Shown here one piece after another: positions 45,320 to 57,854 of a stretch of DNA of 64,000 nucleotides (its first letter is position 1; each line of letters begins with the position of its first letter). The translations under genes were made by a program, and so were the position numbers. The DNA lies in assembly GCA_025506515.1 (NCBI GenBank), contig CM046452.1:42913591-42977590 (forward strand), in the 5' to 3' direction. Source of the DNA: Flaveria trinervia. Taxonomy: Eukaryota > Streptophyta > Magnoliopsida > Asterales > Asteraceae. Under the pieces are notes generated by a model. It was given only the letters and a program-made list of their open reading frames with translations, was not told the origin of the DNA and ran no database searches.

Positions 45320-45960
45320 GAGGTAGCTTAGAGATGAAGAAAGAACAAAGAAAGAAATTTCAGAGATAAATTTTGGTTTTTAGGTTTGGAGGAAGAACAT
45401 ATAATAGAAAGAGGGGGAAACCATTGGGTTTATATGTGAGAGGGATTTCAGATAAAGTTTAATGAAAGAGGATAAGCTTTGAAATCCGGATGTCGGTCCC
45501 ACATCTGAAAAAGTAATTTACTTTTGCTCAAAAAGAAGTTTTCTTGGAAGTCAAAAAGCTTCCGAAGGTTTATTATCTTCGGAAGTTTTAATTAAAAAGC
45601 TTCCAAAACTAAAATAACTTCAGAAGAATTTCCTGAGAGTTTTCAGAATTTTGCTTCGGAAGAGAAATTAAAACTTGATTGCTTTGTATATAAGACAACA
45701 AAGCTTCCAAGAGTTAATTTTGCTTTGAAAGTAAATGGTCCTTGAAAATAAGTAAGTGTCTGAGACAAGTATTTAAGCTTCGGAAGATAAACCTGAAAGC
45801 TCTTCCGAAGGTAAAATTCTTAGACAGTTATTTATTTTGAAAGCATGATTTGCTTCCGAAGTTAAAAGCATAACTTCCGAAGTATCAGAAATTTAAAAAA
45901 ATCTAAGGAAAGTCTTCAAAAAGAAATTTTCATCCAAATAAAACATGAGCTTATGAAAGT
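45320..45960 (-). repeat. Spacer with CTTCCGAAG palindromic words
   Basis: Between RNase H and the extra ORF, at least seven copies of CTTCCGAAG or its complement occur. The same word is frequent in the LTRs of this family. Confidence 0.7.
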
Positions 45961-46051
45961 GATGAACTAGACAACTTAGGACACACATATTTTAAGAAAT
46001 AATAAAAATTAGTTTTAAGAAAAGCTTACTCAAAGTTTATCATCCCAATAG

Positions 46052-46845
46052 CTAATATTGGATATTTAAATCTCTGTTCATCAAAAGCCTTTGTAAACAA
46101 ATCAGCATATTGTTCATCTGTGTGAACTTTGATAGTTTAATTAATCCTTTTTCATAGTTATCTTTTATTAAATGATACCTGATATTAATGTGCTTTGTCT
46201 TTGAGTGCTGCACAGGATTCTCTGTGATTGAGATAGCACAGTTGTTGTCTATGTGAATGAGAGTCTCCTTGAAGTTTAACCCATAGTCCAGCATATGATT
46301 CTGAATCCAAAGTACTTGAGCACAGTAGCTAGCAGCAGTAATGTATTCAGCTTCAGCAGTTGATGCAGAGACACAGATTGTTTCTTGCATTACCATGAGA
46401 CAACCCTTCCACCAAGGAATTGACATCCCCCAGATGTTGACTTTGCAGTCATATTGCAGCCACCATAATCATTATCTGTATAAGCATACAGATTAAAGTC
46501 AGGATTCTTAGGGTACCATAAACCAAGTGTTGAAGCACCTTTGAGGTATCTTAGAATCCTCTTGATAGTGATAAGTTGAGACATCTTAGGGTTGGCTTGA
46601 TATCTTGCACAGATGCATGTAGCAAACATAATATTAGGCCTGCTAGCAGTATGATACATAAGAGACCCAATCATAGCCCTATATAAGTGCTTATCTACAC
46701 ACCCCCCCTCCAGATTAGGTCCAAGGGATTGGTTTCTGGCTATGGGTGTCTTAGCAATCTTACAGTCAGTCATGTTGAACCTCTTAAGTATGTCCTGAAC
46801 ATACTTTGACTGACTTATGAAGATGCCATCTTCAACTTGCTTCAC
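46052..46845 (-). pseudogene. Sirevirus RNase H region
   Basis: 46845-46390 continues the RT connection (VQDILKRFNMTDCKIAKTP, LYRAMIGSLMYHTASRPNI, YTDNDYGGCNM), the RNase H start. After a frameshift near 46420, 46426-46052 gives SASTAEAEYITAASYCAQV and KTKHINIRYHLIKDNYEKG. The catalytic Asp (TDND), Glu (AEAEY) and Asp (HIDNN) positions are present. Confidence 0.88.
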
Positions 46846-47408
46846 TTGAATTCCCAGAAAGAATTGAGTTCCCCCATGACACTCATTTCAAATCTGTCTT
46901 TCATCAGTTTCTCAAAGTCTTTACAGAGCTTTGGATTAGTTGAACCAAAGATGATGTCATCCACATACACTTGGACTAGCAATATGTCATTTCCATGTCT
47001 TTTGATGAAGAGAGTTCCATCTATGGTACCTCTCCTGTATCCTTGTTTACAGAGATACTCAGACAGTGTCTCATACCGTTTCCTGGGTGCATGATATAGC
47101 CCATAGAGAGCTTTGTCAAGCTTGCAGACATAATCAGGATGATCAGGATCTACAAAACCAGGTGGTTGTTTGACATATACTTCTTCATCTATCACTCCAT
47201 ATAAAAAGGCACACTTCACATCAAGCTGAAAAACCTTACAGTTCTTGGATGGAGCAAATGGCAGGAATATCCTAACAGCTTCTAATCTTGCCACTGGGGC
47301 AAAGGCATCAGTGTAGTCAATCCCTTTTTCTTGTGTGTATCCTTGAACAAACAGTCTAGCTTTGTTCTTGATGATGATGCATCTATCATCTTTCTTATTC
47401 CTAAACAC
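46842..47408 (-). pseudogene. Sirevirus reverse transcriptase
   Basis: This 188-codon open stretch carries ARLFVQGYTQEKGIDYTDAF, LDVKCAFLYGVIDEEVYVKQ, ALYGLYHAPRKRYETLSEYL and the catalytic YVDDIIFGSTNPKL. It is a complete Ty1/copia RT core (polymerase palm); only the upstream entry is in another frame (47497-47282). Confidence 0.92.
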
Positions 47409-47520
47409 CTATTTGTTCTAATGGTAGTCTTCCCAGAAGGAAGAGGACAAAGGTTCCAAACTTTCTGCCTTTTGAATTGAAGCAGCTCTTGTTGCATAGC
47501 TTCAACCCAACTTCCATCCT

Positions 47521-47931
47521 TTAGAGCCTCATCAACTTTCTTTGGCTATATTTGGGATAAGAAACAAGAGTGAAGACAAACATTTGCTTTATGGGTTGTC
47601 CTCTTGTCCTTGCCCCTGTGACAACATCTCCAATGATGTTTGTGGTGGGGTGAGACTTGTGGACCCTAAGCTGAGGGATCACAACACATTGCTGAAAGAG
47701 ATCTAAATTACAAAAATTTAGATCTGGCATAGATGTTTCTCCCACCACATCAGCACACTTTTCAAGAGAGACTTGATCCAAGTAGTGTGTGACATCATTG
47801 ATGTTCTCATCTATGGTGTGGTTAGTGACATCAAGAAATTCTTGGTCACTGTCACCACCACCATTGTTGTCTTCCACAATTGAGGTGTTTATATCTGGTT
47901 GTGGAGCCTCTGAGTTGGAATTTGAAGGCAC
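47521..47931 (-). pseudogene. Linker between Sirevirus integrase and RT
   Basis: The 137-codon frame is acidic and Asn-rich (SEAPQPDINTSIVEDNNGG), ending in HPTTNIIGDVVTGARTRGQ, the usual low-complexity linker and RT entry of copia polyproteins. Confidence 0.75.
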
Positions 47932-48227
47932 TCCAGATGTATCAACTGAGTTTATCCTTGTAGTGCTGATAGAAACCTCATTAGCAGAAGTAGTTTCAAA
48001 TGGAGCTAAGATGTATGACTTGAAGGTCTTCTTAACTCAAATCTTGGATCAGGATCACCTGTATTTAAATTTTCTGTAGATCCTAAAACATTCTCACAAG
48101 ATTTGTTAAAACAGTTGGTAACTAAGTCAAGATCAAGTAACCAATCCGGACCAGAACCAGCAACACAGGGTGTGTGTTCATTGAAAGTCACATTGGTTGA
48201 CTCCTCAACAATTCTAGTTCTAAGATT

Positions 48228-49213
48228 TTATACTCTATAAACTTTAGCTTGAGAAGAGTATCCAATAAAGTGTCCATCATCTGACTTCTCGGCAAACTTG
48301 GCAATTTGATCTTTGGTATTCAAGATGGTGCAAGAACATCCAAATGACCTGAAAAAACCAATGAAAGGTTTCCACTTGTGCCAAAGTTCATAAGGAGTCT
48401 TGCCATGAGTCTTAACTACTAAAACTCTGTTCTGCACATAGCAGGCAATGTTGACTGCCTCTGCCCAGAAGGTGATGGGCAGCTTAGAGTCAGACAACAT
48501 GGTTCTTGCAACTTCAATCAGTGTCCTGTTTCTCCTCTCAGCAACACCATTCTGCTGAGGAGTCCTGGGAGCACTGAATTGTCTTGTAATACCCTTTTCA
48601 TCATAGAATGTATCAAGGATTTGGTTCTTAAATTCAGTTCCTTGATCACATCTTATGATTTTGACCTTGTGATCAGATTGATTCTCAATCTTTAAGCTGA
48701 AATTCTTCAGAATCTTAGGAGTCTCATCCTTAGTTCTAAGGAAAAGGACCCAAGTGAATCTTGTAAGTCATCTATAATCACTAAACAATAAGAGGTCCTT
48801 CCTAAACTCATTACACTGGTGGGGCCAAAGAGATCCATATGTAACAAGTGTAGGGGTGTAGTGATGGAGTTTCTTTCCTTAGGCTTGTGAGAAACCTTAT
48901 GTTGCTTCCCTTTCAGGCATGCAACACAGTGGTCATCACTTGTAAACTCTTTCTTTGGCATTCCAGATACCAAATCATGCTTAATTAATTTATTCATGTT
49001 CTTAAAGTTTACATGGCACATTCTTTTATGCCATAGGAAAGACTCATCACTATTTGCTTTAGATAGAAAGCATGAAACTTCTCCAGAGGGAGAGGTTTCT
49101 TGCAAGTCCATCTTGTACATGTTTCCTTTCTTGGGGGCTCTAAGCAGGATATGCTCATGAGGAATGACCACACCAGGCTTAAGAACAATGCACTCATGCT
49201 TAGTAAAAAGCAT
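48228..49213 (-). pseudogene. Sirevirus gag-pre-integrase and integrase
   Basis: 49213-48707 contains the HHCC-type zinc region (FLWHKRMCHVNFKNMNKLIK, CVACLKGKQHKVSH), then LLHMDLFGPTSVMSLG, the start of the catalytic core. Broken frames (about 48700-48510) hold the middle. 48500-48228 has LPITFWAEAVNIACYVQNRV and PYELWHKWKP, the core end. The enzyme would insert the cDNA copy. Confidence 0.88.
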
Positions 49214-49812
49214 GTTATGACTCTGATCTCAATTAAGATACACTCAGAAGATTGTATCCAAGCTCCTTGACAAAGTTTACCTTTTCTATGTTGAGCTTAC
49301 CATTTATGACCTTGCTACTTCCAGAAATGTAACCACCTTCATCTCCTCCAAAAGCAACCGATCCTCCATCAATCCTTTCAAAGTTCTAGAGTAGTGACCT
49401 ATTGCTTGTCATGTGCCTAGAACAACCACTGTCTATGATTCAGATATTTTTGTTTGTCTTCAGCTGTCCCTGCACAAAGAAAATGATTAGTTACATTTGG
49501 AAACCCAAGCCTTGCTTGTCTTGGGCTTATTTACAGAAGGTAATTCAACAGTAATAGATCCTATGGTTGTACTAAGAGGATCTTGAGCTGTTCTTGATGG
49601 AGAAATCTTAATCACTTGGTCTTTCTTAGACATCCACACCACCTTTGGAGTCTTGGACTTGACCTCAAAACTTCGGAAGCTTTTGGAACTTCGGAAGTTT
49701 TGATGACCAATCCTTCGGAAGATTCTACAGACACTACAGCAGACTTTAGTGCTTCAGAAGAACTCCTTTCCTCCGAGAACAACTTTTCTTCTGAAGGTAA
49801 TTTTCCACTTGA

Positions 49813-50611
49813 TGCCGGACTGTTAAAGGGGGTCAGTTACAACACAACAACACAAAGAAGAGATTAACTAAAACTTAATCAAACAGTAAACTGGATTAAC
49901 CAAGGTAAGACACTAAGAACACAAGTAATATAAGAGACAGAACACAAAGAACACAAGTATATGGTTTTCAAGAATGCAGTATATTTCTTTCTCTATGTTC
50001 TATTACAAGTGTTACAAAGCACAATTCAAAGATACAAGAACATGAGATACTTATACTACATCCTACAGCCGGCTATACTTTGAAAGCCAGCTGGATACAA
50101 TTGACTAGACACAAAACAAAATCAATTGTAGAGTCAAAAGGCAGATTGCCTTTTGACTTGTGACTATGACATGCCATAGCTCACATCCTTATCTATTACA
50201 AAAAGGATAAAGTACATGAAGTAGAAAGTTACAGACTCAAGACCTCAATGTACAGTTACCAAAAGAATGGACCTTTTCACCAACTCATGTAAGTTGGTGA
50301 CCTTACAGAGGTGCAGCGAAAATGTGTCCAGCTTTATGGAAAAGTACATCAGATAAAGCATGTATTAAAAGTCTTCGGAAGAAATCTGTCTTCATTAGTT
50401 GAAGCTTTAGAAGACTTTGTCTCTGAGGCTTCGGAAGACTTCATACTTGGCTTCGGAAGATATTGGTCTTGGCTTCGGAAGATTTTACACTTAGAGTATT
50501 TTCTGTTGCATGTGTAAAACTTCCTAAGCATTCTTCTTCAATGCTTTTGTGCAGCATGTAGGAGAGACTTTGGATGTTTAGATTGCATCAGCCTCTTCAT
50601 TAATCTCTACA
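49813..50611 (-). repeat. 5' LTR of Sirevirus
   Basis: On the minus strand it runs TGTAGAGATTAATGAAGAGG to CAGTCCGGCA, 799 bp. It contains CTTCCGAAG words (50360-50480) and GTATAGCCGGCTGTAGG. It is followed at 49812 not by a primer site but by gag spacer sequence. Confidence 0.9.
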
Positions 50612-50626
50612 CTAAGCTTTTGTAAT

Positions 50627-50775
50627 TATTATTATTATTATTAATATCATTACTATTATAGTTATTATTATTATTAGTTATTATTATTATTATTTTAGTT
50701 ATTATTATTGGTATTATTATCATTATTATAACTTCTATTATTGTTACTATTATTAATATTAACATAATCAATATT
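50627..50775. repeat. ATT-rich microsatellite of Tekay-like LTR
   Basis: An imperfect TTA/ATT trinucleotide run lies near the LTR start. The same run is at 59187-59340 in the partner LTR. Confidence 0.8.
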
Positions 50776-50989
50776 ATTTGATATTTTTATTTTTTAACTA
50801 TCATACATTAAAAGTTAATGATAATTAAAAAGAATAAGAATAAATTACACATAAGTTCCATGATTGATAATAATGACCCTTATAAGAATAAGCGAAGTTA
50901 ACTTTTAGTTAACAAAAATACAAGATGTTACAGTCTCTCCAACTTAAAAGAATTTCGTCCCGAAATTAAGAAAATGAAACTAAACAAAT

Positions 50990-52420
50990 AAAAATGGGTA
51001 TTTCTTCTTTATGTGCTCCTCACGTTCCCAAGTAAACTCAACTCCACGCTTATTCTCCAACGAACCTTGACAATTGGGGTAGTTGTGGTTCTAGTCTTCT
51101 TCATAATGCGGTCCATGATTTCAATAGGTTTCTCGACAAAATGCAATGACTCGTCAATCTGAATGTCTTCCAGTGGAACATGCAGACTTTCATCGGCCAA
51201 GCACTTTCTCAAGTTTGAAACATGGAACACAGGATGAACTCCACTAAGGTCGGAAGGTAACTCTAGTTGGTAAGCCACCTTTCCAACCCTTTTCAGGATT
51301 TTAAAAGGTCCTACAAATCTCGAAGCCAGTTTACCCTTCTTTCCAAAGCGAACAACACCCTTCCATGATGAAACCTTAAGAAGAACCATCTCCCCAACTT
51401 GGAATTCCAATGGCTTACGTCACTTATCAGCATAGCTCTTTTGTCGACTTATTGCCACTTCAAGGTTCTTGCGGATTATAGAGACTTTATCGATCGTTTC
51501 TTGTATAAGTTCAGGACCAGTGATGAAGTTTTCACCAATGTCGGTCCAGCAGATCGGTGAATGGCATTTACAACCATAAAGTGCTTCGAATGGTGCCATC
51601 TTGATACTCGAGTGATAACTATTGTTATACAAAAATTTCATGAGCGGTAGATGCGTATCCCAATCACCACCAAAGTCAAGGACACACACGCGTAGAAAAT
51701 CCTCCAAGGTTTGGATCGTTCGCTCGGTTTGACCATCAGTTTGAGGATGGTAATCCGTGCTTAGAGCCAATTGAGTACCGAAGAGTTCTTGCATAGATGA
51801 CCAAAAGTGAAAAGTGAAACGAGCATCTCGGTCGGATATGATGTGCAGAGGTACCCATGACGACTTACAATCTCATCAACGTATATACGATCCAACCTTG
51901 ATGTCTTGTAAGTGTCACGTATGGGTACGAAATGTGCCAACTTAGTCAATCAGTCAACGATTACCCATATGCTATCATGTCCACAGGAGGTTCGGGGTAG
52001 TTTGGTTATGAAGTCCATGGATATATGTTCCCATTTCAACATAGGGATCTCGGGTTGTTCAAGTAATCCACTCGGACGTTGATGTTCGGCTTTAACCTTC
52101 GTACACATGAGGCACTTAGCTACATAAGTTGCTATATCCTTCTTCATTACAGGCCACCAATGTTGACCACGTAGATCCATGTACATCTTATCGGAACCAG
52201 GATGGATAGAATATCGAGTTTGATGAGCCTTATTCATGATAAAGGTACGAAGATTATCACGATTTAGAACCCAAATTCGATTTACGAAGTACATCAATCC
52301 ATTGGGTTTCGTTTCCAATCGGGTTAAAAGATTATGCTCCAGTTCATCCTTTATTCTTCCTTCTTGTTGCACCATTTGTTAAGCCTCCAAGATACTAGAC
52401 TCAATGTCACTATCTATTCT
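50990..52420 (-). pseudogene. Tekay-like integrase with chromodomain-like tail
   Basis: 52375-51950 holds the zinc-binding region (HPGSDKMYMDLRGQHWW, CLMCTKVKAEHQRPSG) and core start (WEHISMDFITKLPRT). After frameshifts, 51794-51420 continues with STDYHPQTDGQTERTIQTLE and FLYNNSYHSSIKMAPFEALYG. 51410-51009 is the C-terminus (EFQVGEMVLLKVSSWKGVVR, GVHPVFHVSNLRKCL). The tail KRGVEFTWEREEHIKKKYP is shifted by one frame near 51050. Confidence 0.9.
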
Positions 52421-52504
52421 CAAGTTTTGTAGCAGTACAATAGTCTCGTTGACATCTAGTCAGATCTCAGTATCAAACTCACCCAAAGTGTCAAACCATT
52501 GTCA

Positions 52505-53653
52505 TCAATCACGAATTTCTTGGAATGAGATCGTCTTGTTATGAATCTTTTGGCTTAGAGCATCGGCTACAACATTTGCCTTACCATGATGGTAACAAAT
52601 GTCACAATCGTAATCACTAATCAACTCCACCCAACGACGTTGTCTCATATTGAGATCTTTTTGTTTAAAGACATGTTGAAGGCTCTTGTGATTGGTGTAG
52701 ACAATGCATTGTGTACCATACAGGTAGTGTCTCCAAATCTTCAATGCAAAAACAACAGCTCCAAGCTCGAGTTCATGTGTTGTGTAATTCACCTCATGGA
52801 CCTTCAATTGTCTTGATGCATAAGCTATGACCTTCCCTCGTTGCATGAGAACACAACCAAGGCCTTGTTTTGATGCATCATAATATATGGTGAAATCGGC
52901 GTTCCCATCAGGTAGGGTCAAGATAGGAGCATTGCACAACTTGTGCTTTAACGCTTCAAAAGCTTCTTCTTGCTTAGACCCCCACTCAAACGGTTTATTC
53001 TTTTGTGTCAAAGAAGTGAGCGGTTTCATGATCCTCGAAAAGTTGACAATGAATCGCCAATAATAACCAGCAAGACCTAGGAAAGAACGAACTTCAGTAG
53101 GAGTTGTAAGAACACACCAATTCTTCATAGCTTCCACCTTTGCAGGATCAACGTGAATTCCTTGACTATTCACCACGTGTCCTAGAAATTGAACTTCCTC
53201 AAGCCAAAATTCACACTTCAAGAACTTCGCATACAATTGCTCTTTCTTCAACAACTCAAGAACTTGTCGCAAATGTAGCTCATGATCGGTGTTGGACTTG
53301 GAATAGATAAGTATGTCATCAATGAAGACGATCACGAACTTATCTAGATAAGGCTTGCATACTCGGTTCATGAGATCCATGAAGATAGTAGGAGCATTGG
53401 TTAAACCAAAAGGCATGACCATGAACTCATAGTGCCCATAACGAGTACGGAACGCGGTCTTTGGGATATCATCATCATGGACTCGTAACTGATGATACCC
53501 AGAACGTAGATCAATCTTCGAGAATATAGAAGCTCCTTGAAGTTGATCAAAAAAGTCATTGATACAAGGAAGAGGATAACGATTCTTGATGGTAAGCTTG
53601 TTAAGTTCACGATAGTCGATGCACATGCGAAACGATCCATCTTTCTTCTTCAC
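52505..53653 (-). pseudogene. Tekay-like RT and RNase H, long open frame
   Basis: This 382-codon frame contains RT motifs CIDYRELNKLTIKNRYPLP, SKIDLRSGYHQLRV, MPFGLTNAP and FIDDILIYSKS, then RNase H (YYDASKQGLGCVLM, HELELGAVVFALK) and the linker NVVADALSQK. RT residues look complete. RNase H VYTDHKSLQH reads TNH at about 52691-52693: the catalytic-site aspartate is replaced by asparagine (G-to-A change). The frame is open to the left but bounded by stops on both sides, and the start of RT (53654-53800) is broken. Confidence 0.92.
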
Positions 53654-53796
53654 GAAAAGAACAAGTGCACCCCAAGGTGAAGAACTAGGATGAATGAAGC
53701 CCTTCTCGGATAGTTTTTGAAGTTAACTAGAGAGTTCTTGCATTTCCGATGGTGCAAGCCGATATGGTGACTTAGCCACGGGATTTGCTTCTGGAA

Positions 53797-54420
53797 TCAA
53801 ATCGATTTTAAACTCGACTTCACGCACGGGAGGTAAACCACTAAGGTCATAGAGAAATACTTTAGGAAAGTCTCGTACGATCGAGACATCCTAAGTTCTT
53901 TCCCTTTGACTTTCATGTTGACCACGTAAGCCAAGAAGGCCATATACTTCTTGTTTAAGCACTTTTGGGCTTGAGAGCAAGACATGAGTTTAAGCCCTTT
54001 GGAGGCTTTTTCACCGAACACCTTCAATGTGTCACCAGAGGGTAGCGGTATACGAATGCACTTCTCAAAACAAATGATCTCGGCATGGTGTTTGGCTAAC
54101 CAATCCATACCAATAATGATGTCAAAGCTTCCAAGTTTCATAGGAACAAGATCGATAAGGAAATCATGCGCGTCAAGACTTAAGATGCAATCACGATTAA
54201 TGACATCAACGGTGATCGGTTCTCCATCGGCAACTTCAAAGGTGAGAGGTCTTTCTAGTTTCGTATGTGGCCTAGCAAGTATGGGTTCAAACTCTAAAGA
54301 AACAAAATTCTTATCGGCTCTAGAGTCAAATAGGACATATGCATAAGTTTTATTAATAAGAAACATACCATTTACCACATCGTTGTTTGCTTGTGCTTGA
54401 TTTGCATTGATGTTGAAAGC
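53797..54420 (-). pseudogene. Tekay-like protease
   Basis: 54378-53797 reads VNGMFLINKTYAYVLFDSRA, LDAHDFLIDLVPMKLGSFD and IIGMDWLAKHHAEIICFEK. The active site should be DSGA but is DSRA (near 54325), another G-to-A type change. A stop separates it from gag at about 54420. Confidence 0.88.
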
Positions 54421-56224
54421 ATGTCATCGGGCTTGTGGAACATTACCCACAAGACGAGAGCATTGTGGGTGGAAATGGCCAGGTTCCCCATAGTTGTAGC
54501 AAACACGATTTGTGACCATTGCGGTGTTGTTAGGTGCACGGTGGCAAGTCGCCACCAAGTGACCATATTTACCGCATAAGGTACAGATACGGCATGGTTG
54601 ATTCCCTGGATGGTGGTACCTACAGGTGTTGCACATAGGTTGAGGACCAGCATAGGCCCTAACCCCAGGCACTTGTGCCACAGGTACAAGTTGTCTTTGG
54701 GGTTGCTTGGGTGCAGCCCCAGCATAGTTGCGCACCGGTGTGAACTTGCGCTTCTTGTTGTTGTTGTTGTAAGACGGTTCGGCTTTGGTCTCCTTAACAG
54801 CCTCGATAGCTGTTTTTTAATGTTGATACATGTATGTCCCTAGATTGTGATATGTGATGTAATAGATCTTGTTTGGTATGATTAATGAACTGATAATTGA
54901 TAGTCTGTTGGTTATAATGTTTAATAGTTCATTAATGAGTTGTAACTGAATAGATTGGGTTTATGATTACTTGAATGATTACATATAATATTAATTAACT
55001 AAAAAATTCAAACTTAACTTAATGAAGTTCCCATGCGAATGGCTCATGCGAATGGCTCATGCGAATGAACCATACACATGAAGAACTTCACACGATTGAC
55101 TCAGTCGCACGACTGAACAGGAGACTGGGTCAGTCGTACGACTGTAACATAAGATTGGCTCAATCGCATGACTGAACACTCAGTCGCACGAATGAACCAA
55201 CCGCATGGTTCAATCGCACGACTGAACCAAACTAATGGTTCAGTCGCACGATTGAAGAGTGCCAACCTATAAATACAACTCATTCGTGAAAAACAGGGAT
55301 AGTCGATCAAGTATAATTCCAGACGAACCCTAGCCGTCCAGAAACCTTCCAAATCGTTCTCCAAGTTCATAGAACACATTAGATCGATTCCTTATCGATT
55401 TCTAACGTTAGTATCAATCCTTGATTGATTCTTCGTGTGTTCTCACTGATTGGATCGCCAATCAAATAGGATTCCGCACTATTTGATCTGGTATACACGT
55501 GATCTCTAGGTATTTTAGTCGAATACCAGGTCCTAACATTTTCCACCTTCTTTGCACCCTTCACAGACATGGTTCCTGCTCGTATATGATTCTCGGTGAG
55601 TTGAGCGGTGATAGTGATGGCTTCCTCCAAAGTTGTGGGTCGGCTACCCACCACAACATCTTGAGTTTGGGGTGGTACACCCTTAATGAACTTCTCGATG
55701 TTGCAAGGGACAGTGTCGACCATATGGGGCAATAGTATACTCAACTCATGATGCCTAGTTGAGTAGGCCAAATGATCACCACCATCTTGCTTCAAGTTCC
55801 AGAATTCTTCCTCCATTTTTTGTAGTTCACTCCTCGGGCAGATATTCGCGATGGCAATGTTCTTGAACTCATCCCAAGAGAGTGCCAAAATAGCATCAGC
55901 TCCTCGACTTCTCTTCTTGCTATTCCACCAGGTAAGTGCCCTTTGTTGGAACATACTAGTGGCATAACGAACTTTGAGTGTCTCGGGACACTCACAATTG
56001 ACAAAAGTGTTCTCTATGCTCTCGAACCACTCAAGAAGACCAGTGGCTCCTTCCTTGCCACTAAAACTAGTGGGCTTGCAAGAACTAAAGTGCTTGAAGG
56101 TACAAGTTTGGTTGTTGCGTCCTTGGTTAGCACTATTCTCTCCTTGACCATTTCCATTGTTGCTAGAGTTGGTCATCAAAGTGCTATTGATTTTCGCAAC
56201 CATGGTTGGGATGACGCCAACCAT
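54421..56224 (-). pseudogene. Tekay-like gag, split by a solo LTR
   Basis: The N-terminal part (56224-55539) starts MVGVIPTMVAKINSTL and contains CKPTSFSGKEGATGLLEWFE, TSMFQQRALTWWNSKKR and YSTRHHELSILLPHMV, a retrotransposon gag core, to GAKKVEN. The solo LTR 54821-55538 follows. Gag resumes with AIEAVKETKAEPSYNNNNKK and two zinc knuckles, CTLCGKYGHLVATC and CYNYGEPGHFHPQC (the latter with Cys-to-Tyr). Apart from the insertion the frame is nearly whole. Confidence 0.9.
54821..55538 (+). repeat. Solo LTR of the left-edge family in gag
   Basis: The 718-bp LTR runs TGTTGATACATG to GGTCCTAACA and is homologous to 1898-2636. It carries at least six CAGTCGCACGACTG-like words (55090-55260), a TATAAATA box at about 55267 and the conserved CACTGATTGGATC block. 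The target duplication cannot be fixed because both sides are runs of T. Confidence 0.88.
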
Positions 56225-56967
56225 TTGTCAAGCAATCATGGCGACTAGCTTATGATCTGAACTTCCACACTTTCTATGGTGATGAGACATGCTAGATATA
56301 TAAAATGAGTTAGACACGAGAAAGAGAATAACAAGGATTATAATTTAAACAAGGATAAGTCAAGAGTTGTAAGGCACATGGAATGGTTCCATTTGGTAAT
56401 GCATTACCATTTGGAAATATTGACACGTCAAGGTAAATTAACCCATTCGCCTTAGAAACTTGTGTATGTTGACCATAGTTTATCACTCATCCCAGAAATC
56501 CCCAGGTAAGCATAACTAGTCTCGTAGGATTTATGAGATATGTTTGCCTTAGCCCAAAGGCCTTTTGCCAGGAAAACCAGGATACAGGTGTCTATGAGTC
56601 ACAAATTTCTTAGGTTCATGAAATCAAAACCTTGATGAGATTTTCATAGATTAGACATAGAGTCTAAGTAAATAAACCCACGATAATAAGTGTCGATTCC
56701 ACATGTCGGCGAGAATAAGTTTAGAAAAGTTTCATTCGTCGGGGAGAATTAAGAGTCAAAGATAAGTTTAGGGGAGACGAGTAACAAAGTTTAAACATTA
56801 ACAAGGGAATCCTATGCTAAGGCATCAAATTACATATAAGAAGGCATAGCATTATGTAGCATGTAAACAATGTATATATTTACAATAATATAAATATTAT
56901 TCTATGAGTTTCATGCATAAACTATAGTTAGGTCACCATTTCTAATAACCTAAATCCTTATAGTTAT
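56225..56967 (-). other. Leader of Tekay-like element
   Basis: This is the untranslated stretch between primer site and gag start. No ORF or recognised signal is seen. Confidence 0.5.
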
Positions 56968-56981
56968 GGGCTCTGATACCA
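56968..56981 (-). other. Primer binding site of Tekay-like element
   Basis: On the minus strand TGGTATCAGAGCCC lies 3 bases after the LTR end (56985), complementary to initiator tRNA-Met. Confidence 0.88.
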
Positions 56982-56984
56982 ATC

Positions 56985-57811
56985 TGTCACACCCCACCTT
57001 GATAGCGGAAACATCGAGATGTGAGGGTTAAGATTGTTCACAGTCACATAACGCTAAATTTAAATGCAACTTTTATTTTTATAAGTTTTAAATGAAATAC
57101 AATCATAAGTCTCAAAACATGAAATAGTTCCAAATAAGATAAAACATAACATCAACGTTTTATTTATTTAACTAGGTTCAAATCCTAGTTTTATTGCAAG
57201 CTTCAAACGATAACTTCAAACTTGGGCATTTCCTAAAACATGATAAAAATAAAAGGTCAACTATAAAGTTGGTGATTTTCCAAGGGTTTTATATACATAA
57301 TATAACAAATTTTACAAGTAGCAATTCATGTCATAGGTTATGAGTTAGTAAGCTTATAGAACACATATCGTTACAACCAAACCTCGACTTGATTACAAGT
57401 ATATATGATTGGCTAAGCATATTTGGTTCCCATGATGAACAAGCATACATCATCAGGAGCCGGCAATATATGGCTTTAGCACCAAATAGGCTTGTTAGGC
57501 CCAAAGATCTAAGACGTCGCAAGGCTAACAATAGTTAATGATTGCAAACAAATATGTATCTCATATAACAGTTACAACACAAATGACCATGACAAAATGT
57601 AAAGATGAATTGCAAGTGCTTTACAAGTTTTAACGTTTACAAGTTTATATTGAATAAGTATAATGTTTCACCCCAAAATAGTGTGAAAAATATAAAAAGG
57701 GGCAAGGAAACTCATATGATCAACAAGTATATATTTGGTGATTAATAAGGAAAATTAGTTGTCGTCCCAATGTATTTATTCACGAGGTACCTATATATAT
57801 ATATATTATAT

Positions 57812-57854
<43 letters not shown>

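Larger units (their letters stand above)
40671..50611 (-). mobile_element. Sirevirus-type Ty1/copia element with extra ORF
   Basis: The 9,941-bp element has LTRs of 793 and 799 bp and a perfect CTAAG duplication (40666-40670, 50612-50616). On the minus strand integrase, RT and RNase H (49213-46052) are followed by a CTTCCGAAG-rich spacer, then a long extra ORF (45316-41631) and a purine tract before the 3' LTR. Copia order with an additional ORF after pol is the hallmark of Sireviruses. The primer binding site and nearly all of gag are missing: the 5' LTR joins directly to the gag C-terminal spacer at 49812. It is therefore defective, yet the coding frames are better kept than in the copy at 31999. 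Confidence 0.9.
37796..50932 (-). repeat. 3' LTR of Tekay-like element, interrupted
   Basis: The LTR proper is 37796-40670 plus 50617-50932, about 3.2 kb with a 585-bp MITE-like insertion at 38676-39260. It aligns with 56985-59493. The Sirevirus insertion point in CTAAG is intact at 59177-59181 in the other LTR. Confidence 0.9.
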
